From: Aliidiomarina soli | GTDB taxonomy: Bacteria; Pseudomonadota; Gammaproteobacteria; Enterobacterales; Alteromonadaceae | Direction of reading: 5' to 3' | Assembly (NCBI RefSeq): GCF_003986975.1 | Contig: NZ_PIPO01000006.1 | Coordinates: 124,001 to 188,000 of the forward strand | DNA length: 64,000 nucleotides | Shown: in pieces, positions 52,888-60,865 of the stretch | Numbering within the stretch: position 1 is the stretch's first letter | Layout of the letters: every line of letters starts with the position of its first letter | Translations under genes and position numbers: made by a program | The notes under the pieces: generated by a model | What the model saw: only the letters and a program-made list of their open reading frames with translations | What the model was told of the DNA's origin: nothing | Database searches by the model: none

Positions 52888-54018
52888 ATGAAAAAGAGAA
52901 TATTTATCCTAGCATCTTCTTCAGGGTCGCTTGTTAACTTCAGAGGCGAATTGATTACGAAATTAATTGATATTGGATATGAAGTTCACTCATGCGCTCC
53001 CGGACTTTCCCAGGATGTTGGAGCGTTAGACTGGTTGTGTGCTAGAGGAGTATCCTGCCATGATATCCCTATGTCGAGAACAGGAATCAACCCATTTTCT
53101 GATTTCATATGGGCTATTAAGCTTAGGGGGCTAATTAACAAGGTAAAGCCCGACGTTATGTTTAGTTATACTATAAAACCTGTTATCTGGGGTACTCTCG
53201 TCGCTGCCTCATGTAAAGTCCCTAAGCGCGTCGCTTTAATTACAGGCCTGGGTTATGCGTTCACCGGTGAGGCAAAAGGTAAAAGAAAACTGATTAAAGG
53301 CATTGCCTGTAACTTGTATCGACAGTCATTGAGATGGGCTCATTGTATTTTTTTCCAGAACCCAGATGACAAAGCAGACTTTGAAACCCTTGGTCTGCTT
53401 CCTTCAAACTCATTAATTAAAGTGGTGAACGGTTCCGGGGTTGATACTAACAGGTTCGCTCCACAACCAGTCAATCCTGACCCTTTGAAGTTCTTAATGA
53501 TTGCTCGACTATTAGCTGACAAGGGCGTCAGAGAGTATGCTGCGGCTGCGAAGGTGCTTCAGGACAAATATAGTAATGTAGAATTTCATCTCGTTGGTGG
53601 GCTAGACCCAAACCCAGTTGGGCTCCAAAAAGACGAGATACTTGAATGGGTTGAGAACGGATTTCTGAAGTGGTGGGGTGCACAAGGAGATGTACGGCCT
53701 TTCATAACTGATTGTTCTGTCTATGTGTTGCCTAGTTATAGAGAGGGGACACCTAGAACAGTATTAGAGGCGATGGCAATTGGCAGAGCTGTCATTACAA
53801 CGGACGCACCTGGTTGTCGAGAGACGGTTTACGAAGGTGATAATGGCTTTTTAGTTCCCGTTCGATCGGTAAATAGATTAGTTATAGCGATGGAAAAGTT
53901 TATTCACAGTCCAGAGCTAATAGAGTCGATGGGTTCTCGGTCCAGGGAAATCGTCGTTGAAAAATATGATGTCCATAAAGTTAACCTATCGATGTTTAAA
54001 GCGATGGGTATTGATTAG
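52888..54018 (+). CDS. Glycosyltransferase family 4 (PglA-like)
   Basis: 376 residues. [54 protein letters not shown] and [34 protein letters not shown] match the GT4 subgroup of PglA and WbpX-like enzymes that add HexNAc to a lipid-linked bacillosamine-type sugar. This fits the PglC-F genes downstream, making it a candidate second-sugar transferase. Confidence 0.83.
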   Translation: MKKRIFILASSSGSLVNFRGELITKLIDIGYEVHSCAPGLSQDVGALDWLCARGVSCHDIPMSRTGINPFSDFIWAIKLRGLINKVKPDVMFSYTIKPVIWGTLVAASCKVPKRVALITGLGYAFTGEAKGKRKLIKGIACNLYRQSLRWAHCIFFQNPDDKADFETLGLLPSNSLIKVVNGSGVDTNRFAPQPVNPDPLKFLMIARLLADKGVREYAAAAKVLQDKYSNVEFHLVGGLDPNPVGLQKDEILEWVENGFLKWWGAQGDVRPFITDCSVYVLPSYREGTPRTVLEAMAIGRAVITTDAPGCRETVYEGDNGFLVPVRSVNRLVIAMEKFIHSPELIESMGSRSREIVVEKYDVHKVNLSMFKAMGID

Positions 54019-54050
54019 TATTGTTAAAAAATTCAGAAAGCGGAGTAATC

Positions 54051-55331
54051 ATGCATCAGGATATAAACTCTACCCGTATTGCCATCATTGGCCTTGGGTA
54101 TGTTGGTTTGCCACTAGCGGCTGAGTTTGGAAAGAAATTTAACACCGTTGGTTTTGACATAAATGAAAAGCGTATTGGCCAACTCCAGGATGGTTTCGAC
54201 TTTACCCTTGAAATGTCAGCTGAAGAGCTCGCAGAGGCTACCCATCTTTCCTATACATGCAGCATAGATGACCTACATGACGCGAATGTGTATATAGTCA
54301 CTGTTCCCACACCCATAAATAAAAATAAGCAACCTGATTTAACACCGTTGTTCAAAGCTAGTGAAACCATTGGTAAGGTCTTAAAAAAGGATGACACTGT
54401 TATATATGAAAGTACAGTTTACCCTGGTGCGACTGAGGAAGACTGCGTACCAGTACTTGAGCGAGTCTCTGGTTTGCGACTGAACGTCGACTTCTTCGCT
54501 GGTTATAGCCCAGAACGTATTAACCCCGGAGATAAAGAGCATCGGGTCGCCAGTATTCTGAAAGTAACCTCAGGCTCTACCCCCGAGGTTGCTGAGTTTG
54601 TTGACCAGCTCTATAAATCCGTAATTACAGCTGGAACCCATAAAGCCGACAGTATTCGAGTTGCAGAAGCTGCAAAAGTCATCGAAAACACTCAACGTGA
54701 CGTGAATATTGCGCTTATCAACGAACTGTCGATGCTTTTTAATCGGATGGGCATTGATACTGAAGCAGTGCTTGAAGCTGCTGGTACGAAATGGAACTTC
54801 CTACCGTTCCGCCCCGGTCTGGTTGGTGGTCATTGCATAGGTGTAGACCCTTACTACCTAACCCATAAAGCACAAGAAATTGGTTATCATCCGAACATGA
54901 TTCTTGCTGGGCGACGAATTAATGACGGTATGGGTGAGTACGTATCTGAACAACTGGTCAAGGCCATGTTGAAGAAACGTATTCATGTGAATGAAAGCCG
55001 AGTGCTAATTATGGGCTTTGCTTTTAAAGAAAACTGCCCGGATTTACGAAACACTCGGGTAATAGATATTGTCAGAGAATTAAGCTCATTTGGTGTTAAC
55101 GTCGATGTACACGATCCTTGGGTTTCGGCTGACGAAGCTTCAGCTGAATATGGAATCAATCTTACTCAAACTCCTGAGAACGGCGCATACGACGCTATTA
55201 TCTTGGCCGTGGCACATGATGAATTTAAGAGCATGGGTGTAGACGAGATTCAGTCGCTAGGAAGAAGTGAGTCGGTTCTATACGACTTAAAATATGTATT
55301 GCCCCGCGACATAGCAGATCTGCGCTTGTAA
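54051..55331 (+). CDS. tviB: UDP-N-acetylglucosamine 6-dehydrogenase (TviB/WbpA type)
   Basis: 426 residues from ATG 54051, which follows GGAG; the longer frame from 54021 is not supported. [64 protein letters not shown] and catalytic Cys in [16 protein letters not shown] are those of TviB/WbpO/WbpA. Oxidises UDP-GlcNAc or UDP-GalNAc to the uronic acid. It is distinct from ugd in the same locus. Confidence 0.92.
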   Translation: MHQDINSTRIAIIGLGYVGLPLAAEFGKKFNTVGFDINEKRIGQLQDGFDFTLEMSAEELAEATHLSYTCSIDDLHDANVYIVTVPTPINKNKQPDLTPLFKASETIGKVLKKDDTVIYESTVYPGATEEDCVPVLERVSGLRLNVDFFAGYSPERINPGDKEHRVASILKVTSGSTPEVAEFVDQLYKSVITAGTHKADSIRVAEAAKVIENTQRDVNIALINELSMLFNRMGIDTEAVLEAAGTKWNFLPFRPGLVGGHCIGVDPYYLTHKAQEIGYHPNMILAGRRINDGMGEYVSEQLVKAMLKKRIHVNESRVLIMGFAFKENCPDLRNTRVIDIVRELSSFGVNVDVHDPWVSADEASAEYGINLTQTPENGAYDAIILAVAHDEFKSMGVDEIQSLGRSESVLYDLKYVLPRDIADLRL

Positions 55332-55358
55332 GGTTTCAAAAAAAGGTTAGCAACGAAC

Positions 55359-56411
55359 ATGAAGATATTAATTACCGGTACGGCAGGGTTTATTGGTTCA
55401 CACTTGGCTAAGCGCCTGGTTGCCCGCGGTGACGAAGTGGTTGGTTTGGATAGCATCAACGACTATTACGATCAGCGCGTTAAGTATGGTCGGCTCGAAC
55501 GTGCTGGCATAAACGAAGATGTGATTGAATATGGAAAGTTAGTTCAGTCGAGTCAGCACGCGAACTATCGGTTTGTTAAGCTTCAACTTGAAGACAAGAG
55601 CTCGCTTGATACTCTTTTTTCTGAAGAGAAGTTTGACGCCGTCTGCAACCTGGCGGCGCAAGCGGGTGTTCGTTACTCCCTGCAAAATCCACAAGCGTAT
55701 ATTGATGCAAATATTGTAGGGTTCTTGAATATTCTGGAAGCATGCCGCCACTACAGTGTCGATAATCTGAGTTATGCTTCAAGCTCGTCAGTGTATGGAC
55801 TAAATGAGTCATTGCCTTTCTCAACGTCCCATAACGTGGACCACCCCATTAGTCTGTATGCAGCAAGTAAAAAATCTAATGAATTAATGGCCCATACGTA
55901 CTCCCACCTGTTCGGGATCCGCACTACAGGGCTAAGATTCTTTACGGTTTACGGACCCTGGGGTCGGCCAGACATGGCGTTGTTCCTGTTCACCAAAGCT
56001 GCTTTAGAAGGCCGGGAAATTGAAGTATTTAACAACGGCAATATGTTGCGGGACTTCACGTATATTGACGATATCGTTGAAGGTATTGTTCGGGTGATAG
56101 ATAACCCCGCAATCGGTCGCAGTGAATGGAGTGGTAAACAACCGGATCCTTCGACCTCGTCAGCTCCTTACAAAGTTTACAATATTGGCAACAACAACCC
56201 AGTGAAATTGATGGATTTTATTTCAGCTATTGAGAAAGCTATTGGTAAAGAGATCCCCAAGAAATTAATGCCTCTACAAGCAGGCGATGTGCCAGCTACG
56301 TATGCAGATGTTACTGATCTTGTTGAAGACATGGATTACAAACCAGCGACGCCAGTGCAGGAAGGGATAGATAAATTTGTTGCCTGGTATCGGGAATTTT
56401 TTAAAGTGTGA
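55359..56411 (+). CDS. UDP-glucuronate 4-epimerase-like (CapI family)
   Basis: 350 residues, extended SDR. KILITGTAGFIGSHLAKRLVARGDEVVGLDSINDYYD, catalytic Tyr-x3-Lys in YAASKKSNELMAHTYSHLFG, and the substrate loop TVYGPWGRPDMALFLFTKAALEG are the CapI/LspL signature. With Ugd it would supply UDP-galacturonate. Substrate could alternatively be the TviB product. Overlaps the following gene by four bases. Confidence 0.88.
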   Translation: MKILITGTAGFIGSHLAKRLVARGDEVVGLDSINDYYDQRVKYGRLERAGINEDVIEYGKLVQSSQHANYRFVKLQLEDKSSLDTLFSEEKFDAVCNLAAQAGVRYSLQNPQAYIDANIVGFLNILEACRHYSVDNLSYASSSSVYGLNESLPFSTSHNVDHPISLYAASKKSNELMAHTYSHLFGIRTTGLRFFTVYGPWGRPDMALFLFTKAALEGREIEVFNNGNMLRDFTYIDDIVEGIVRVIDNPAIGRSEWSGKQPDPSTSSAPYKVYNIGNNNPVKLMDFISAIEKAIGKEIPKKLMPLQAGDVPATYADVTDLVEDMDYKPATPVQEGIDKFVAWYREFFKV

Positions 56412-57022
56412 AGCGTTATACAATGGTAAAACGAGGTTTTGATGTTTTTGTATCGGCGATAGCACTGATCGTGCTGCTGCCGATATTATTACTGCTTATT
56501 GTTCTGGTTAGGTTCAAACTTGGCAGCCCTGTATTGTTCAAACAAACACGTCCTGGACTTCACGGTATTCCTTTTAACATGCTTAAATTCAGAACAATGA
56601 CGGATAAAAGAGACCCCCAAGGGAATCTGTTACCAGATTCGGAACGATTGAATAAGTTCGGTATGCTTCTTCGCTCAACGAGTCTTGACGAGTTACCGGG
56701 ACTCTGGAATGTGCTTAGAGGTAACATGAGCTTGGTGGGACCCCGTCCGTTGCTAATGGAGTATCTCGAGCTTTATTCACCAGAGCAGGCACGTCGGCAC
56801 AATGTTCGCCCCGGTATAACGGGATGGGCTCAGGTGAATGGTCGAAATGCTATTAGTTGGGAAGAAAAGTTTAAGCTAGATGTCTGGTACGTAGACAACC
56901 GCACGTTTTGGCTTGATATGAAAATACTTTTCCTAACTGTGAAGAAAGTATTTGTGCGAGAGGGGATTTCTGCTTCAGGTCAGGTGACGACTTCTAAATT
57001 TAAAGGCAGTGAAAAACATTGA
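56408..57022 (+). CDS. pglC: Initiating phosphoglycosyltransferase (PglC-like)
   Basis: 204 residues, small monotopic PGT. N-terminal membrane segment FDVFVSAIALIVLLPILLLLIVLV, then GSPVLFKQTRPGLHGIPFNMLKFRTM, RSTSLDELPGLWNVLRGNMSLVGPRPLLMEYLELY and RPGITGWAQVNGRN. Transfers a sugar phosphate to undecaprenyl phosphate. With PglD/E/F next to it the donor is probably UDP-diNAcBac. GTG 56408 (overlaps the epimerase stop) or ATG 56423. Confidence 0.92.
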   Translation: MKRYTMVKRGFDVFVSAIALIVLLPILLLLIVLVRFKLGSPVLFKQTRPGLHGIPFNMLKFRTMTDKRDPQGNLLPDSERLNKFGMLLRSTSLDELPGLWNVLRGNMSLVGPRPLLMEYLELYSPEQARRHNVRPGITGWAQVNGRNAISWEEKFKLDVWYVDNRTFWLDMKILFLTVKKVFVREGISASGQVTTSKFKGSEKH

Positions 57023-57630
57023 GTTTAATCGTTATCGGAGCAAGTGGGCACGGCAAAGTGATAGCCGAGATTGCGGAGTATAATGGATTTAGCGATATTC
57101 GGTTTTACGATGATAAATTTCCGAACTTACGAAATATCGGCAAGTGGCAAGTTGAAGGTACCGTTGCCGAATATTTAGCTAATCAGGAGCTTCACTCTTT
57201 AACTGTTGTTGCTATCGGCAACAACGGCGTGCGGGAGCGAATTCAGTCAAAGTTACCATTAGTATGCGATCCTCTTATTCATCCTAGAGCGATTATTAGT
57301 CCTTCTGTAGCGATTGGTAAAGGCTCAGTAGTGATGGCCGGAGCAGTTGTTAATGCAGATTGTAAGATTGGTGACGGCGTTATTATTAACACTGGCGCGA
57401 TAGTGGACCACGATTGTGTGATTGAAAATTTTGCTCATATTTCCCCTCAGGTGGCTCTTGCAGGTGCCGTAAAAGTTGGTTGTTCTTCGTGGGTCGGAAT
57501 AGGTGCATGTGTCAAACAATCGATAGTAATAGGTCAATGCGCGATTGTTGGAGCGGGTGGAGTTGTTGTGAAGAACGTCGCTGACTCCACGACTGTTGTC
57601 GGCAATCCAGCCACGCTCCTTGTTAAATGA
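57019..57630 (+). CDS. pglD: UDP-4-amino sugar N-acetyltransferase (PglD-like)
   Basis: 203 residues. N-terminal Rossmann-like SLIVIGASGHGKVIAEIAEYNGF, then a left-handed beta helix of hexapeptide repeats (IGKGSVVMAGAVVNADCKIGDGVIINTGAIVDHDC) with the catalytic His in DHDCVIENFAHISP. TTG start overlapping the pglC stop. Acetylates the 4-amino group to yield UDP-diNAcBac. Confidence 0.92.
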   Translation: MSLIVIGASGHGKVIAEIAEYNGFSDIRFYDDKFPNLRNIGKWQVEGTVAEYLANQELHSLTVVAIGNNGVRERIQSKLPLVCDPLIHPRAIISPSVAIGKGSVVMAGAVVNADCKIGDGVIINTGAIVDHDCVIENFAHISPQVALAGAVKVGCSSWVGIGACVKQSIVIGQCAIVGAGGVVVKNVADSTTVVGNPATLLVK

Positions 57631-57672
57631 AATTCAAAATCAGTTAATGTTAAATAAGGACTCTAGCGCTTT

Positions 57673-58851
57673 ATGCTAAACACCCCATTTTCCGCTTGGC
57701 CTTCGTATTCAGAAGAAGAAGGTAAGGCTGTTCACGACGTGTTGTTATCAAACCGTGTCAATTATTGGACTGGTACTGAGTGCAGAGAGTTCGAAAAGGA
57801 GTTTGCGATATGGGCAGACTCAACGTACGCGGTCGCCTTAGGGAATGGCACACTGGCGCTTGACGTGGCTTTAAAAGCGTTGTCTATTGGGGATGGTGAT
57901 GAAGTCATTGTTACTCCTCGAACTTTCATCGCTTCTATTTCGACGGTCGTTTCTTCAGGTGCGAGACCTAGGTTTGCAGATGTTGACCTTGATAGTCAGA
58001 ATATTGAAACTAAATCGATTGAGTCCGTAATCTCGCCCCGCACTAAAGCCATTATTGTGGTTCATCTGGCTGGAAGACCAGCGGATATGGATTCAATAAT
58101 GGAACTCGCTGATAAGCACGGTATTTATGTGATAGAAGACTGTGCTCAAGCCCACGGCGCCAAATACAAAGGCCGCTCCGTTGGCTCTATCGGGCATATC
58201 GGTGCATGGTCGTTTTGTCAGGATAAGATCATGACCACTGGTGGAGAAGGCGGCATGGTCACCACCAATGACGAACAACTTTGGCGTAAAATGTGGTCTT
58301 ATAAAGACCACGGTAAAAGTTACGAAGCGGTTTATGAGCGGGAACACCCACCGGGTTTTCGTTGGTTGCATGAGAGCTTTGGCACGAATTGGCGGATGAC
58401 AGAAATGCAGGCTGTGATAGGTCGTATTCAACTCACACGTATGCCAGAGTGGACACGAAAGCGGCAAGCAAATGCTGCGGCCATTGTTAATGTATGCAAC
58501 AGTTTTCAGGTTGTTCGCACACCAGACGTTCCTGAATATATGGAGCACGCCTGTTATAAACACTATTGTTTTGTGCGCCCTGAGTTTTTAGCTGATGGCT
58601 GGACACGTGATCGTATTGTGGAACAAATCAATGCTGCTGGTGTCCCTTGTTTTCAAGGTTCTTGTTCAGAAGTATATCTTGAAAAAGCATTCGACGGCAC
58701 TGGATGGCGACCTGAACAGCCATTACCGAATGCTAAAGCGCTCGGAGAGACGAGCCTTATGTTTTTAGTGCATCCTACGTTAACTGAGCAGGAAATTAAT
58801 AAAACGTGCGATGTTATTCGCGACGTATTGAATCAGGCAGAAAAAAAATAA
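57673..58851 (+). CDS. pglE: UDP-4-keto-sugar aminotransferase (PglE-like, DegT family)
   Basis: 392 residues, PLP enzyme. ALGNGTLALDVALKAL, VIEDCAQAHGAKYKGRSVGSIGHIGAWSFCQDKIMTTGGEGGM with the Schiff-base Lys in CQDKIMTTGG, and NWRMTEMQAVIGRIQL. Converts the 4-keto product of PglF to the 4-amino sugar. It is separated from pglD by 42 bases and from pglF by one. Confidence 0.92.
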   Translation: MLNTPFSAWPSYSEEEGKAVHDVLLSNRVNYWTGTECREFEKEFAIWADSTYAVALGNGTLALDVALKALSIGDGDEVIVTPRTFIASISTVVSSGARPRFADVDLDSQNIETKSIESVISPRTKAIIVVHLAGRPADMDSIMELADKHGIYVIEDCAQAHGAKYKGRSVGSIGHIGAWSFCQDKIMTTGGEGGMVTTNDEQLWRKMWSYKDHGKSYEAVYEREHPPGFRWLHESFGTNWRMTEMQAVIGRIQLTRMPEWTRKRQANAAAIVNVCNSFQVVRTPDVPEYMEHACYKHYCFVRPEFLADGWTRDRIVEQINAAGVPCFQGSCSEVYLEKAFDGTGWRPEQPLPNAKALGETSLMFLVHPTLTEQEINKTCDVIRDVLNQAEKK

Positions 58852-58852
58852 C

Positions 58853-60796
58853 ATGATACGACGCCTCTTTTCGCTTCCACGCGAGACCAAACGTGTAGTC
58901 TCGCTGGTTATTGATGTCCTTGCGCTGCTCTTCGCCTACCTGTTTGCGTTATCAGTTCGCTATGAAACCTGGTACTTGCCGCCCGATGCTGATGTATGGG
59001 GCGCAATTATTATAGCGATCGTAGTTTCGCTGGGCTTATTCGCTAAGTTTGGGCTCTACCGAGCGGTTGTCCGCTACATGGCACTTTCCGCATTAATGAC
59101 GGTTTTCTTTGGGGTGGTTTCTTCCAGTGTGGTGCTGGCCCTGGCAGTGTATGTGCTTGGCGCGTCGGTCCCTCCCAGTGTGATAGTTAACTACACCCTA
59201 ATGTCGCTGGTGCTGATTGGCGGCCTTCGTTTGTTAATGCGCGCTCTGTATGAACAACACGCGAATAAGCGCAAAGAGCGGGTGATTATTTACGGTGCCG
59301 GCTCGGCAGGCCGACAGTTAGCACAGGCTATTAGCAACGGGGCCGAGTACCACCCGGTTTGTTTTGTTGATGATGACACTACCTTGCATGGTTCAACCAT
59401 GCTCGGCCTTCGCGTGCGTAGCCCGAATGAACTGGCTCACTGCATCGACGAGTGCGAAGCGGGCAGGGTGTTGCTGGCTATGCCGCGTATTTCACGTGCT
59501 CGGCGTAAACAAATTCTTGATTTTCTTGAACCGTTAAAAGTTCAGGTGCAAACCGTGCCGGGCATGGCAGATATGGTCGACGGCAATGTCTCAATAGATG
59601 ACCTTCAGGACGTCAATATCGAAGACTTATTGGGACGTGACCCGGTGCAACCGCGCCAAGCACTGATGAACACCAATATTCGTGGTAAACGGGTGCTGGT
59701 GACCGGCGCAGGCGGTTCGATAGGGGCCGAACTTTGTCGGCAAATTATCCGGTGTGAACCCGAGACCTTAGTACTGGCGGAAGTGTCAGAATTTAATCTG
59801 TACCGGATTGAGCGTGAACTTTCTCAGGCTATTGCCGAGGGGCAACTGATGGTTCAGCTACGACCGGCGCTATGTTCAGTGCAGGACCGCAAACGCCTGA
59901 CCGAGCTGATGCAGATTTTCAAGATCGATACGGTTTACCACGCCGCGGCGTATAAACACGTACCTATTGTGGAATACAATATTGTCGAAGGCGTGCGTAA
60001 CAATGTGTTTGGGACCTGGAACGCTGCTGAGGCGGCAGCGACCGCGGGGGTGTCGGATTTTGTTCTGATATCAACGGACAAAGCGGTGCGCCCGACCAAT
60101 GTAATGGGCGCTACCAAGCGTATGTCTGAGCTGGTTTTACAGGCTCTGGCAAAACGAGAAGAAAGCAAACGTGACCAGCAGCTAGAGGGGAACCATGTGA
60201 CTTTTTCGATGGTCCGTTTTGGGAATGTGCTGGGCTCATCCGGTTCCGTAGTGCCCCTGTTTCGGGAACAGATTATCAACGGTGGCCCGGTGACGGTGAC
60301 CGACCCTGAGATCACCCGCTATTTTATGACTATTCCTGAGGCCGCACAGCTGGTGATTCAGGCCGGCGCCATGGGCAGCCTGACTGCACGCGAGCTGAAA
60401 AACAACGGTGGCAGCGTATTCGTATTGGACATGGGTGAGCCTGTTAAAATCGATTACCTGGCACGCAAACTGATCCGCCTGATGGGCCTTGAGGTTAAAG
60501 ACCAAAATAATCCGGAAGGTGATATTGAGATTACCTACAGCGGGTTACGCCCCGGCGAAAAGCTTTATGAAGAATTACTGATTGGCGATAACGTGCAACC
60601 GACTGATCATCCTCGGATAATGACGGCCTGCGAGGCCGACTTACCCTGGGCGGATGTAAAAGAGATACTGGAACTACTGGACAGTTATTGTCATACGCTT
60701 AAAATACGCGACATTCACGACTTATTACAACGAGTCCCGCTGGGCTTTACGCCTTCAAGCGGGATCAACGATTTGCTTTGGCTGGCACAGGACTAG
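58853..60796 (+). CDS. pglF: UDP-N-acetylglucosamine 4,6-dehydratase (PglF/CapD type)
   Basis: 647 residues. Four N-terminal membrane helices, then the first Rossmann domain (VIIYGAGSAGRQLAQAI) and the catalytic SDR domain (RVLVTGAGGSIGAELCRQIIRCEP; YHAAAYKHVPIVEYN; STDKAVRPTNVMGATKRMSEL; FGNVLGSSGSVVPLFREQI). The catalytic Thr-Asp-Lys triad (STDKA) with the Met of TNVMG matches PglF/WbpM. First step to UDP-diNAcBac. G+C content rises again here. Confidence 0.93.
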   Translation: MIRRLFSLPRETKRVVSLVIDVLALLFAYLFALSVRYETWYLPPDADVWGAIIIAIVVSLGLFAKFGLYRAVVRYMALSALMTVFFGVVSSSVVLALAVYVLGASVPPSVIVNYTLMSLVLIGGLRLLMRALYEQHANKRKERVIIYGAGSAGRQLAQAISNGAEYHPVCFVDDDTTLHGSTMLGLRVRSPNELAHCIDECEAGRVLLAMPRISRARRKQILDFLEPLKVQVQTVPGMADMVDGNVSIDDLQDVNIEDLLGRDPVQPRQALMNTNIRGKRVLVTGAGGSIGAELCRQIIRCEPETLVLAEVSEFNLYRIERELSQAIAEGQLMVQLRPALCSVQDRKRLTELMQIFKIDTVYHAAAYKHVPIVEYNIVEGVRNNVFGTWNAAEAAATAGVSDFVLISTDKAVRPTNVMGATKRMSELVLQALAKREESKRDQQLEGNHVTFSMVRFGNVLGSSGSVVPLFREQIINGGPVTVTDPEITRYFMTIPEAAQLVIQAGAMGSLTARELKNNGGSVFVLDMGEPVKIDYLARKLIRLMGLEVKDQNNPEGDIEITYSGLRPGEKLYEELLIGDNVQPTDHPRIMTACEADLPWADVKEILELLDSYCHTLKIRDIHDLLQRVPLGFTPSSGINDLLWLAQD

Positions 60797-60865
60797 CTTG
60801 CTGGTACTGTTATTTAGGCATGGAATTTGAACACGGGAATTGAACATGGGAACGGGAGCATGCAG

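Noticed and set aside
60820-60862. Near-direct repeats GGAATTTGAACACG / GGAATTGAACATGG before the SLBB gene
   Set aside because: Short, present once as a pair, and unrelated to the palindrome family; probably local slippage.
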